Source of the DNA: Ichthyophis bannanicus
Taxonomy: Eukaryota > Chordata > Amphibia > Gymnophiona > Ichthyophiidae
Direction of reading: 5' to 3'
Length of the DNA stretch: 64,000 nucleotides
Assembly (NCBI GenBank): GCA_033557465.1
Contig: CM066032.1
Location: 61,416,955 to 61,480,954, forward strand
Shown: positions 31,116 to 40,358 of the stretch, piece by piece
Position numbering within the stretch: position 1 is the first letter of the stretch
How the letters are laid out: each line of letters starts with the position of its first letter
The notes under the pieces: generated by a model
Databases searched by the model: none
The model's input: the letters and a program-made list of their open reading frames with translations, nothing else
What the model was told of the DNA's origin: nothing
Made by a program: the position numbers and the translations under genes

Positions 31116-31275
31116 ATATTTATTTATATATTTGACAACTTTTATATACCGCCCCTTCCCAAGATCAGGGGCGGTTTACATAGAACAATGGAAACCATAC
31201 ATAGAACGTAACGCAACATTGCAACTATTTACAAAAAAACAAGCATAATCAAACTTATGATATACTTACTATATG
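31116..31275 (-). repeat. L2-type LINE 3' tail in DIRS-A0
   Basis: TATTTATTTATATAT then TATACCGCCCC...GGGGCGGTTTACATAG, the tail hairpin of the window's L2 family. It splits the DIRS-A0 RT/RNase H region. Confidence 0.7.
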
Positions 31276-31995
31276 TACTGTTGAGGCCATATGACCTAGA
31301 AGCTGTAGCATCTCTCGGGCAGTGAGATGATCTCTGACACAGGCCTGAGATGCCAGCTGAATAAGACAAGAACAGCGGGGTTGAGGTAGAAATGCCCTTG
31401 ACTTAAGTAAAAAACTCCTACGAACTCTAGTGTTTGAGTAGGAGCAAGATGGGACTTTGGAAGATTTATCACAAATCCCAAGTGTTGAAGTACCTGCATG
31501 GTATGAGACAGAGAGACAGGTGAACCTCTTGGGAGGTTCCTGCCTTTATGAGCCAGTTGTCTATTTAGGGAAAACAAATATCCCTAGAGATCTTAGAAAT
31601 GCGGCCACGACCGCCATGCACTTTGTGAAGACTCTCGAGGCAGAGGTGAGTCCGAATGGCAGGACTCTGTACTGGTAATGTTTTCCTTGAAACATGAATT
31701 GTAGATATTTCCTGTGTTCTGGATGGATCGGGACATGTGTGAATGCTTCCTTGAGATCTAGAGAACAGAGCCAGTTCTGACTCTGGAGACAGATTAGGAG
31801 GGTCCCTAAAGAGACCATCTTGAACTTCTCACGGACAAGAAACTTGTTTAGGTTTCTGAGGTCCAGTATGGGTCTGTATCCCCTGGTTTTCTTTGGCATG
31901 AGAAAGTACGGAGTGTAGAAATTCACTCCTTGTTGGGATGTTGGGACCTCTTCTATGGCACCTCCTGATAGCAGAGAGGTAACCTCTTGTAGCAA
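31276..31995 (-). pseudogene. DIRS-A0 reverse transcriptase remnant
   Basis: Two minus-strand frames (31561-31995 and 31296-31577) match DIRS-A1 RT: YFLMPKKTRGYRPILDLRNL, SLDLKEAFTHVPIHP and GKHYQYRVLPFG, then LGFVINLPKSHLAPTQTLEF. The catalytic YLDD region falls at the break near 31565, where the first frame ends in GIFVFPK. Inactive. It keeps QQGVNFYTPYF where DIRS-A1 has the stop. Confidence 0.8.
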
Positions 31996-32009
31996 AAGAG
32001 CAGTGAGAG

Positions 32010-32524
32010 GAGATATCTTTCTATACTATACATTTACAATGACTTCATTACATATTATACATGTTTTATTATTCATTTTGTATTACTCTTTAATACTGTT
32101 TTTATATATATTTCCTATTAATATTATTATGATTCACCTTCCATTAATTTATTATGTTTTTATTATTTATATAATTATAACTCTATTGAGTTTTGCTCCG
32201 TTTTTATAATTATTTGCTGTACGGTAATGTCTATATATGCATGCTTTCTTATCTTGATCTTCTATTTCATTATTTATTATCATTAGTATTAGTTTTATTT
32301 TAAATATTATTGATTTATTTCCTACTGTATACTTTTATATTAATTTATATTATTATTATTTTTATATTTATGTTTTTTACTGTGTTTTTAGCCATTTTAG
32401 CCCCTGAGGAAGGCTCAACAAAACATGGCCTGTGTCGGGCCAATGGCTGGATCTATTTAATAAAGTATATTCTTCCTTTGCAATCCACGATTCGTATTGG
32501 GTTTGGTTTGGTGCACGTGGATTA
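32010..32524 (+). mobile_element. Penelope-like 3' tail with a decayed hammerhead motif
   Basis: AT-rich sequence inserted between DIRS-A0 RT and gag. At 32391-32447 it contains a hammerhead-like fold (see findings), then AATAAA and a unique end near 32520. No protein remains. Assignment to Penelope-like elements rests on the ribozyme-like motif. Confidence 0.45.
32391..32447 (+). ncRNA. Decayed hammerhead ribozyme-like motif
   Basis: Stem I pairs GCCATT (32391-32396) and GCCC (32400-32403) with GGGC (32437-32440) and AATGGC (32442-32447). CTGAGGA (32404-32410) fits the CUGANGA core. A short stem III pairs ACAT (32423-32426) with GTGT (32432-32435), putting the cleavage site after C32436. 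Stem II is lost and the GAAA box reads AAAA, so activity is unlikely. Confidence 0.5.
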
Positions 32525-33300
32525 GTGCCCCTCTGCCACTATGGTCAGGGTCCAGTGCTCTGAAGTGATTAGATGCCACCTGTGGGCATAGTGACAGAGT
32601 CGGTTGGCAATGTTGAGGGAAGGGGGGAGGGGGTCTCCAGAGGCAGAGTGGCTGTGTTCTCTAAGAAAAAGTAAAAAAACAGGCTCAGTCAGGCTGAGTC
32701 TGCATAGCTGGTTGGTTTTTAGGAGTTTGTGGCTTCTTCTGCTGCTTGGGAGGCTGTTGCCTCTTTTGAGTACCCTGAGGTTGGTACTGTGAAGCAGGGG
32801 TGTAAGGGTAAAATTTCTTCTTCTTACTGAAGAAAGTCTTCTTTGTAGCTCCTTTCTTCTTCGCCAGGTTGGCAATGGTTCTAGAAAGCCTGTTTAGGGC
32901 AGTATTCTCAGACTCCAACTGAGACGTCTTGTCTTGCCAATCTTTGCCAAACAGGTTTTCACCTGTGCAAGGAATATTGCCCAGTTTATCTTGAACCCAT
33001 TGTTCAAGATCTGACACTTGAAGCCAAGCAAACCTGCATGCTCCAATGCAGATTGAGGTAGCCCTACTGGTACACTCAAAGCAGTCAAAAGTTGCCCTAT
33101 TTACAAACTTTGACACCTTTTGGGCATGTTTGACCAATGTGAGATAGTCAGCTTTCTTATCATCAGGGAGAAGAGATGCCATTGACTTAAGATCTCAAGT
33201 AACCCCCCAAAGGAACATACCCATATAGAGTATGTATGAACTTATCCTGGCTGAAAGCATGGCGGCCTGAAAACATCAAGAGTCCTTGCTTCTCTACCAG
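32525..33300 (-). pseudogene. DIRS-A0 Gag C-terminal remnant
   Basis: The frame 32685-33182 has VKHAQKVSKFVNRATFD, CTGENLFGKDWQDK and a Lys/Gln/Pro-rich tail (KKKFYPYTPAS), matching DIRS-A1 Gag. The frame 32522-32875 overlaps it and corresponds to the start of the RT polyprotein (ITSEHWTLTIVAEGH), showing the same gag/RT overlap. The N-terminal half is missing because DIRS-A4 interrupts at 33314. Confidence 0.75.
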
Positions 33301-33668
33301 GAGAGTTCAAAGAAAGCGTAGTTACTCACCTGTAAGAGGTGTTCTCCAGGGACAGCAGGAATCAGTCCTCACATATGTGTGACATCAGCACCAACGGAGC
33401 CCTCATGCGGAGCAATTCCCCAGGTTTCAAAGAAAGCTTTTGGAATTGCATCATGCATGCACGATCCCCTTCCCGCTGAAGGGTGCCATCTTGCTCAGTC
33501 AAATGACATAGCTAAAAAGACCCAAGAAATCTTTTTTTGTCGGAACAGCCAGCCCAGTAGAGAGGAAAAATCCTCACACCGTTGTGGCATTTCCTTTTAA
33601 TTATTCAATATGTTAAAACCAGCAAAAACTTAGCTGAAGTCGTAGAGCAGAGGCGCTTCCATCCAGTC

Positions 33669-33744
33669 AGCAATGCTAAGAACACGACGTGGCACGTTTC
33701 GGGGTAATGCCTGTACTACCCCTGCATCAGGTCAGAACATTGCT
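33669..33744 (-). ncRNA. Hammerhead ribozyme-like motif, left Penelope arm
   Basis: Minus-strand counterpart of 35560-35635: same stem I (AGCAATG/CATTGCT), CTGATGCA core, GGGGTA/TACCCC stem II, GAAA box and ACGT...ACGT stem III. Confidence 0.6.
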
Positions 33745-33930
33745 CGGCAGCCCAAATGCTTTTAAACAAATCTTTGAAGAGAACGGTTTTATATTTCAAG
33801 GCGTCGGCAACGTGAACACAGCTGATCACAGTCAGCTGGTATGATGAGCAGCCCGAGGAGCCAATCAGAGCTGTAAGGGGAGGAATCACTAACCAGAGAC
33901 CGCCCCCCAAGGTCTGAGGATGGCAAAAGG

Positions 33931-35022
33931 TCATATAATCGTGTGCCAATCCATCTGTTGGTTTAAACCATACGGGTGCACCGTGTTTAAATGATAGATC
34001 CATCGCTGTTCACGATATTGCAGAGATTGTAGGCGATTGCCCCCCCTAGGGTTTAAAGGTATAAAGTCCAGGATGCGCCAAGAAAGCATCTCAAAAGTAT
34101 GGGAACTGGTTAGGCAGTGTTCTACCAGCGGAGCCGACTTTGATTTTGTTCGCAGCCTAGAGGCATGTTCACCCAAACGAACTTTGAACGGCCGAGATGT
34201 ACGGCCAACATAATAAAGGGTACATGGATAAAGTATTAAATATACCACAAAAGACGAGGTGCAGCTAGTTCTCCAGCGGGTTTGGTGAGTAACTTGAGTA
34301 TGGGTATCTAACCACGATAAACCCGAAATGGTGTTTGAACAGTAGTTGCAATTACCACAAGGAAAATGTCCCGCTGGGTCATGAAAGGCAATAGGGCGAT
34401 CAACAGTCTCAGTAGTATGCACCATCATATCTCGTAAGTTTGATTTTCGAGAGTAAGCTATTTGCAACTTCTTTCTGAAGCAGGAGTGTAAACCCAAAAT
34501 GGGCCAGTATTGATGTAAAATGCCCACAACCTTTGAAGAACCCTTCATGTAGGGAAATATTGCAGTAATGTTGTCCGATGGAGATTTAGAAGTTGAATCT
34601 CATAAAAGCCATTCTCTATGGGTGTGACAGGCCCTTTTATAGGCCAGCCGCACAACCTGCGGTGGGTAGCCTCTCACCAGCAGTCGAGTACTCAAATTAC
34701 GTGCATGTAGTTTAAAATCAGCCAAATGGGTACAATTGCGGTGAAGGCGTAAAAATTGACCAAACAGTAGCCCTCGTTTAAGTGCAGGCAGATGAAAACT
34801 ATCATAACGTAAAAGGGTATTCCGTTGAACAGATTTACGATACAGAGAGGTCTCAAAGCCATTTTCCGTTAACTTCACAGTAATATCTAAGAATTGAATC
34901 TGTTGGATCTCAATTTGTGCAGTGAACTGTATGTTTTCTTTGAAAGAGTTTAAAGACCGGAGAAACTCTTCCAGATCTTGCATCGTGCCAGTCCAGATAC
35001 CCATACTCAAGTTACTCACCAA
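33931..35022 (-). pseudogene. Penelope-like RT C-terminus and GIY-YIG endonuclease
   Basis: Two stretches in the same frame (35022-34600 and 34599-33931) are separated by one TGA. The first has RT C-terminal motifs (FLDITVKLTENGFETSLYRK, the template-grip/thumb region of Penelope RTs). The second has a CGNCNYC cysteine cluster and a GIY-YIG nuclease core LYYVGRTSRPFKVRLGEH, followed by a conserved REQRWIYHLNT block. The enzyme would nick target DNA and prime reverse transcription. The RT catalytic half (YxDD) is absent because of 5' truncation at the inversion point. Confidence 0.85.
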
Positions 35023-35582
35023 ACCCGCTGGAGAACTAGCTGCACCTCGTCTTTTGTGGTATATTTAATACTTTGTCCATGTACCCTTTATTATGTTGGC
35101 CGTACATCTCGGCCGTTCAAAGTTCGTTTGGGTGAACATGCCTCTAGGCTGCGAACTAAATCAAAGTCGGCTCCGCTGGTAGAACACTGCCTAACCAGTT
35201 CCCATACTTTTGAGATGCTTTCTTGGTGCATCCTGGACTTTATATTTTTAAACCCTAGGGGGGGCAATCGCCTACAATCTCTGCAATATAGTGAACAACG
35301 ATGGATCTATCGTTTAAACACGGTGCACCCGTATGGTTTAAACCAACAGATGGATTGGCACACGATTATATGACCTTTTGCCATCCTCAGACCTTGGGGG
35401 GCGGTCTCTGGTTAGTGATTCCTCCCCTTACAGCTCTGATTGGCTCCTCGGGCTGCTCATCATACCAGCTGACTGTGATCAGCTGTGTTCACGTTGCCGA
35501 TACCTTGAAATATAAAACCGTTCTCTTCAAAGATTTGTTTAAAAGCATTTGGGCTGCCGAGCAATGTTCTGACCTGATGTAG
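34995..35582 (+). pseudogene. Second GIY-YIG endonuclease domain, right Penelope arm
   Basis: The plus-strand frame repeats the GIY-YIG region (LYYVGRTSRPFKVRLGEH) and the final EQRWIYRLNTVHPYG block, with a few substitutions relative to the left arm (for example CILDFIFLNP versus RILDFIPLNP). It starts in the linker, so it lacks any RT. A frame change separates 34978-35373 from the C-terminal 35301-35582 reading. Confidence 0.8.
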
Positions 35583-35635
35583 GGGTAGTACAGGCATTAC
35601 CCTGAAACGTGCCACGTCGTGTTCTTGGCATTGCT
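35560..35635 (+). ncRNA. Hammerhead ribozyme-like motif, right Penelope arm
   Basis: Stem I AGCAATG (35560-35566) pairs with CATTGCT (35629-35635), plus AC/GT next to the core. The core is CTGATG-T-A (35574-35581) with one base more than CUGANGA. Stem II pairs GGGGTA (35582-35587) with TACCCT (35598-35603). GAAA is at 35604-35607. Stem III is ACGT-GCC-ACGT, predicting cleavage after C35618. Confidence 0.6.
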
Positions 35636-35921
35636 GACTGGATGGAAGCGCCTCTGCTCTATGACTTCAGCTAAGTTATTGCTGGTTTTAACATATTGAA
35701 TAATTAAAAGGAAAGGCCACAACGGTGTGAGGATTTTTCCTCTCTACTGGGCTGGCTGTTCCGACAAAAAAAGTTTTCTTTGTACTAACGGTGTTCTGGG
35801 CCTGGTTTAGATTTTTGGATTTAATTAGTGCTGGGTTTTGGTATTTGTTGGTGTTTTATAGCTAAAAAGATGGCAAAATGAATAAAAATCAATAGCAGGA
35901 CTGCAACTCCAGGGGAGGAGG

Positions 35922-36030
35922 GTGGGTCATGAGGACTGATTCCTGCTGTCCCTGGAGAACCCCTGTTACAGGTAAGTAACTATGCTTTCTCCAGGAACAA
36001 GCAGGAAGTCAGTCCTCACATATGGGACTC
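35922..36030 (-). repeat. DIRS-A4 internal complementary region
   Basis: GGTAAGTAACTATGCT next to TTCTCCAGGAACAAGCAGGA: complement of the YR-side end joined to a gag-side end of the DIRS-A type. Confidence 0.75.
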
Positions 36031-36166
36031 CCTAGCTACAGGCTACAGAGACCCCCTAGCTGAAAATGGCTCCCTCTAGAATAGCCGCAGCAGCTGTGAT
36101 AGGAATTCAGCGGAGACGCCACACCCCCGGTAGCCTGACACCAGAGGGATGGAGGATAGGAGTTGC

Positions 36167-37225
36167 CTAAACCTCAAATAGGTTACGGAGTCCCACCTGG
36201 CCAAAAGCACTGTCCCGTCGGGACTCTCCATCCAAGCAGTAATGGGTTACAAAAGTCTGGCTTGAAGACCAGGCTGTGGCCTGGCAGATGTCTGCCAGCG
36301 GAACAGAGCGGAAGTGAGCCACTGATGCGGCCTTAGCCCTGACACGGTGGGCTGTGACTCGACCCTGCAACGGGAGGTCAGCCACCCTGTATGCCCGGGC
36401 AATGCAGTCTGCCACCCAGGTGGACAACGTGCGCTTGGAGACAGGTAGCCCCCTCTGGGGTCATAAGAGATGAAGAGCTGGGTAGCCCTTCGATGTCCCC
36501 GCGTACGTTCCAGGTAGAAGGCTAGTGCCCTCTTACAATCAAGGGTATGCAGCACCGCCTCTGTCCGGCTGGCATGCGGTCTGGGAAAGAATGTTGGAAG
36601 AACCACCTCTTGGTTGAGGTGGAATGGAGAGACCACTTTTGGAAGAAACTTGGGATGTGTGCGCAGGACCACCCTGGGTCTTTCTGACACAAGAGCTTGT
36701 AGCTCACTCGCTCGTCTGGCAGATGTGAGTGCCACCAGGAAGAGCACCTTCCAGGAGAGGAAGCGCAGATGGCAAGCAGACAACGGCTCAAAAGGTGGGC
36801 GAGTAAGCTGTTGCAAACCACATCCAAATCCCACTCGGTTGCTGGGGGATGAACCGGGGGTTTTAGTAGAAGTAGACCTCTGAGGAATCTGGACACCAAG
36901 GGGTGAACCGACAGAGGTTGTCCTTCCACTGGAGAGTGGTGTGCCGACAAAGCACTCAAGGACAGAGTTAGACTTGAGGCCTAATTCTGAGAGGTGAAGC
37001 AAGTTCTGTAATACTACTGGTACTAGAGAAGAGAAAGGGTTCTCGTTGTGCTGGTTACACCATACTTCAAACCTACGCCACTTGAAAGCATAGGATTTCC
37101 TAGTGGACTGCCTCCTTGAAGCCAGTAGCACGTCTTCCAGGTTCTTAGGCAGGAGGAGAGAAGCCAGCACTACCCTTTCAGCAGCCATGCCATCAGGATG
37201 AGGGACCCGAGGTTGGGATATAAGA
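36167..37225 (-). pseudogene. DIRS-A4 tyrosine recombinase
   Basis: Broken into overlapping frames (36167-36427, 36247-37920, 36522-36959). Motifs in order: SRRQSTRKSYAFKWRRFEVW, the first arginine in TSARRASELQ, His-x-x-Arg in TAHRVRAKA and the nucleophile in VTHYCLD. All catalytic residues are still encoded, but two or more frameshifts disable the gene. As in DIRS-A1, the YR-side frame stays open far into the RNase H/MT region. Confidence 0.8.
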
Positions 37226-37235
37226 TAGAGCCCTG

Positions 37236-37920
37236 CTATTGGGACAGGAGGTCGGGCTGCGTCCCCAGATGGAGTGGGGTTTCTACTGCCAGCTGGAGGA
37301 GAAGCGGAAACCAAGGTTGTCGTGGCCATCTGGGGGCTACCAGGATGACCGAGGCCTTGTCTCGAAGGATTTTGAATAGAGTCCGGGCCACCAGAGGCGT
37401 GGGAGGAAACGCATACAGGAGGCCTATGGACCAGGAAATCAGAAAAGCATCTGCAGCCATCCTTTGGGGGTGTGGCTGTCTGGAGCAAAAGTTGTGCAAC
37501 TGATGATTCTGCGGACTGGCAAAGAGATCTATGACTGGATGTCCCCAGCACTGGAAGATCTGCTGGGCTACTCCCCGATTCAGTTGTCACTCGTGAGGTT
37601 GGAGAATTCTGCTTAGCTTGTCCGCTTGGTAGTTCTCCTGACCCGGCAGGTAAACTGCTTTGAGAGAAATACCTTGTCGGATTGCAAAGGAACAGAGGTC
37701 CAGTGTCTCCTGACACAGGATGTGGGGGGACCCTGTCCCTCCCTGCTTGTTCATGTAGAACATAGCTACATGGTTGTCTGTTTGTACTAGGACAGACTGA
37801 TGTGAGAGAACATGAGAGAAGGTCTGAAGAGCTAAGCGTATCGCCCGGAGCTCTAAGAGGTTGATTTGTTGCATCTTCTCTTGAGGAGACCACAACCCTT
37901 GAGTGCATAAGTCCTGACAA
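37236..37920 (-). pseudogene. DIRS-A4 RNase H and MT remnant
   Basis: 37587-37895 encodes NLLELRAIRLALQ, VQTDNHVAMFY and ADKLSRILQ of RNase H. After a stop, 37236-37499 encodes DAFLISWSIGLLYAFPPTPL and APRWPRQPWFP of the MT domain. The first RNase H aspartate block is at the truncation point. Confidence 0.75.
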
Positions 37921-37960
37921 TGGGCTCCCCAGCCCAGCAGGGATACATCTGTCGTCAGTA

Positions 37961-38483
37961 CTCTTGTGTAACTTAACTATTGGAATGGTCTCTCAAGATG
38001 GGCAGGGCTCAGATGTGAAACCAAGACAAACCACCTATCTAGGCAGCAGCAATAAGGGATGGTGGTGCAGAGGATCACATTTCTGTGACAACAGCAACAC
38101 TGACATTACCTGTGTGGAAAAAAGGTCTGGCAATTTACTTCTGTATCTTCCACAAACACCCAATGGATAATCATAAGAAAACACATTGTGATATACTGCT
38201 AGAAGATGAGCCTCCCAGGTCGAAAGGCACTCAATGGGCTACTGGGGAAGATTTGCTGGACTTTTTCCTCTTGCTCACAGAGGGGACATTTAGTACTACT
38301 CTCTGTAGTCACAGCATTTCTGAGGTCTTAATTCCCTTGCTCCAACCCAGACTATCTTCCAATCTTGCTATACAGGTCATTGGTTGAAAGGGATTAAAAC
38401 AAGGAAGTAATTAGGTCAAATTTTGGTTATCTGTGAAAAGAACATTTAAGTAGTAATATTTTAAAGGGAACCATACTAGTCTA
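37961..38483. other. Unassigned, with a possible RTE/BovB 5' piece
   Basis: A plus-strand frame around 38150-38290 has LLEDEPPRSKGTQWATGEDL, which resembles the sequence before the endonuclease in BovB/RTE elements as I remember it. Weak evidence. Confidence 0.3.
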
Positions 38484-39312
38484 CATAAGAACATAAGAAA
38501 TGTCTTACTGGGTCAGACCAAGGTCCAGGAAGTCTAGTATCCTGTTTGCAACAGTGGCCAATCCAGGCCACAAGTACCTGGCAGGTTGGCAAGGAGGAAC
38601 ACAGGTTCCACAGTGCTTGTCCCGGGGCAAGTAGTGGATTTCCTGAGTCCTCTTTAATAATGGTTTATGGATGTTTCCTCCAGGAACTTGTCCAAACCTT
38701 TTTTAAACCCACCTACACCAACAACTTTTACTACATTCTCCGGTAAAAAATTTCAGAGTTTGATTACGTACTGAATAAAAATTTTTTTTTTCTCTTATTA
38801 GTCTTAAATGGGTTGCATTGTAGCTTCATTGTGTGTCCTCTAGTCTTTTATATTTTCATGGCATAAACAACCGATCTACTTTTACCCGTTCCACTCCATT
38901 CACTAATTTATAGACCTTTATCATATCCCTCACTTCAGCTGTCTCTTTTCCAAGTTGAAGAGCCCCAACCTTTTAAGCCACTCCTCATAGGGGTATCCTT
39001 CCATCCCCTTTACCATTTTGGTGGCTCTTATTATTATTATTATTACAATCTCTTATATACCGCGCTATTTGGCATCAGCGCGGTTTACATTATAACACAA
39101 CGACCATAACAACATGCTGTTTGGTTTTACATCGAACAGGGGACCAAACTTGGATAACAGGGGTAACTATATACATGAGATATTTACATGGTAAGGAGTA
39201 ACTGTACCTTTTCTAATTCAGCTATATCCAACCAGATATGGCAACCAGAATTGCACACAATATTCAAGATGCGGTCACACCATGGAATGATACAGCAGCA
39301 TTATAATATACT
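38484..39312 (-). mobile_element. CR1-alpha LINE, 3' part, host of DIRS-B
   Basis: Minus-strand CR1 starting with its tail CATAAGAACATAAGAAATG and the ACTGGGTCAGACCAAGGTCC block, then 3'UTR and RT C-terminal sequence. It is cut at 39312 by DIRS-B and resumes at 63674. Joining ATAATATACT to TTGTTTTATTCTCC matches CR1-gamma (58817-58840) base for base in length. A LINE tail is inserted at 39029-39208. Confidence 0.8.
39029..39208 (-). repeat. L2-type LINE 3' tail in CR1-alpha
   Basis: (TTA)n then TATACCGCGCT...AGCGCGGTTTACATT. Splits the CR1 RT C-terminal region. Confidence 0.7.
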
Positions 39313-39500
39313 TTCCTTATCGTCCCTCCAGTCCAGCCCCGAACCTATGGGGTTTAGTACCTCCTCTAGCAGCTTGGATACTGAGTAACATCATTCTTTT
39401 GATGACACTGGTATAACTACCCGAGGGACTGCCTCCTCGCTCCAGTTATTTCAGTCTCCAAGCAGTTGGAGGTTGTATGAGCCCAGAGGTCCAGGGCTCA
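39313..39500 (+). repeat. DIRS-B gag-side terminal repeat
   Basis: TTCCTTATCGTCCCTCCAGT...CTAGCAGCTTGGATACTGAG, complement of 63520-63673. Confidence 0.8.
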
Positions 39501-40358
39501 CCTGAGGGATAATTAAGAAGAATTTTTAAAAATTTTAATTAATTTAACTGTTTAGGTTAATTGTTAAGGGGCAAACTATTATTTAATTCAATTATTTAGT
39601 TTTTATTTTTAGATTCTATTACAAACTTGGTATGCCCCCCTTCTTACCCCCTCCCTCCCTCTCTTTTACTTAAGCCCGGTTCGGAGGGGTATAAACAGGA
39701 TCAGGGGCAGGACTCCGGCTCCCGAACCCATCTTTTTGGGTGAGGAGCCGGTGGTAGCAGTGTCCGCCGGTGCTGGGAAGCACGGAGGTTGGCTAAGCTC
39801 GTCAATCGCAGTGGGAACGGCGATCGCTGCGGCAGCGCTTCAAACAAGCAGGTCCGTTCTCTCTCTCACAACACTGAAGCCGCTCTTCCGGCTGAGTGCG
39901 GAGAGAGACGGATGAAGCAGAGACTGCAGAAGCGGGAGTAAGAAGGGCCTGTAGCCCGAGAGTGGGTGTCTTTGCGCCATTTTCTTGAGGCGAACTGCCG
40001 ATTTGAGCGTGGGGGTTTATGCGCCATTTTGTTGAGCCGAGTGCAGGCCGCACCACCTGGAACTTGGGCGGGAAAGCGGCTGCACAGAGGCTCTGTGGCA
40101 CGGAGAGAGCAGAGGGCTCCGATTTCTAGGCAGTCTCTCGTTTTTAGCTTCTGAACATCGGAGGCGGATGGGGGGGGGGTCAGAGCTAGATAGATATATA
40201 TATATATTTTAGATTAAAAAAAAAAAAACCTTTACTTTACAGAGTAATTTGGTAAGGCAGGTGTCTAGTAAGGCCCTTAACAGCTGGCTGAAGTGGGTTC
40301 AGGGCTCTAGCCATAGTTCGAAGTCTGAACAGCTACAAAGGAGAACAGTGAAAGCGGA
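39501..40358 (+). other. DIRS-B 5' leader
   Basis: Noncoding leader between terminal repeat and gag; GC-rich from 39660 to 40140 with GCGCCATTTT repeated at 39973 and 40021. Position and composition parallel B2 and DIRS-D. Confidence 0.5.

Larger units (their letters stand above)
22001..33314 (-). mobile_element. DIRS-A0: outer DIRS copy holding two nested DIRS
   Basis: The YR-side end AGCGTAGTTACGC at 22001 is followed by a terminal repeat and the first half of its ICR (to 22307). The ICR resumes at 30462 (CTATGCTATCTCCAGG) after DIRS-A2. Joining ...GGTGAGTAA to CTATGC restores the ICR seen in DIRS-A4 (GTAAGTAACTATGC). Beyond 30505 are fragments of YR and RNase H, an RT remnant (31276-31995) and gag (32525-33300). 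A LINE tail and a Penelope-like tail are also inserted. It is cut by DIRS-A4 at 33314, and its gag-side end is not found. Confidence 0.8.
33521..35857. mobile_element. Penelope-like element inserted as a head-to-head inverted unit
   Basis: Flanked by a 13-bp duplication ATAGCTAAAAAGA (33508-33520 and 35858-35870). The left part is a minus-strand copy reaching from RT C-terminus (near 34994) to the 3' tail at 33521. The right part (34995-35857) is a second, plus-strand copy starting in the RT-endonuclease linker. The arms 33521-34309 and 34995-35790 are reverse complements with very few differences, separated by 685 bp present only once. One duplication around the pair implies one insertion event producing both arms. 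Confidence 0.85.
33315..37960 (-). mobile_element. DIRS-A4: truncated DIRS copy with a Penelope-like insertion
   Basis: YR-side end AGCGTAGTTACTCACC at 33315, terminal repeat to about 33500, a Penelope-like insertion (33521-35857), ICR (35922-36030), recombinase, then MT and RNase H up to about 37960, where it stops in the first RNase H motif. RT, gag and the gag-side end are missing. It lies in the gag of DIRS-A0, preceded by TTCAAAGAA. Confidence 0.8.
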
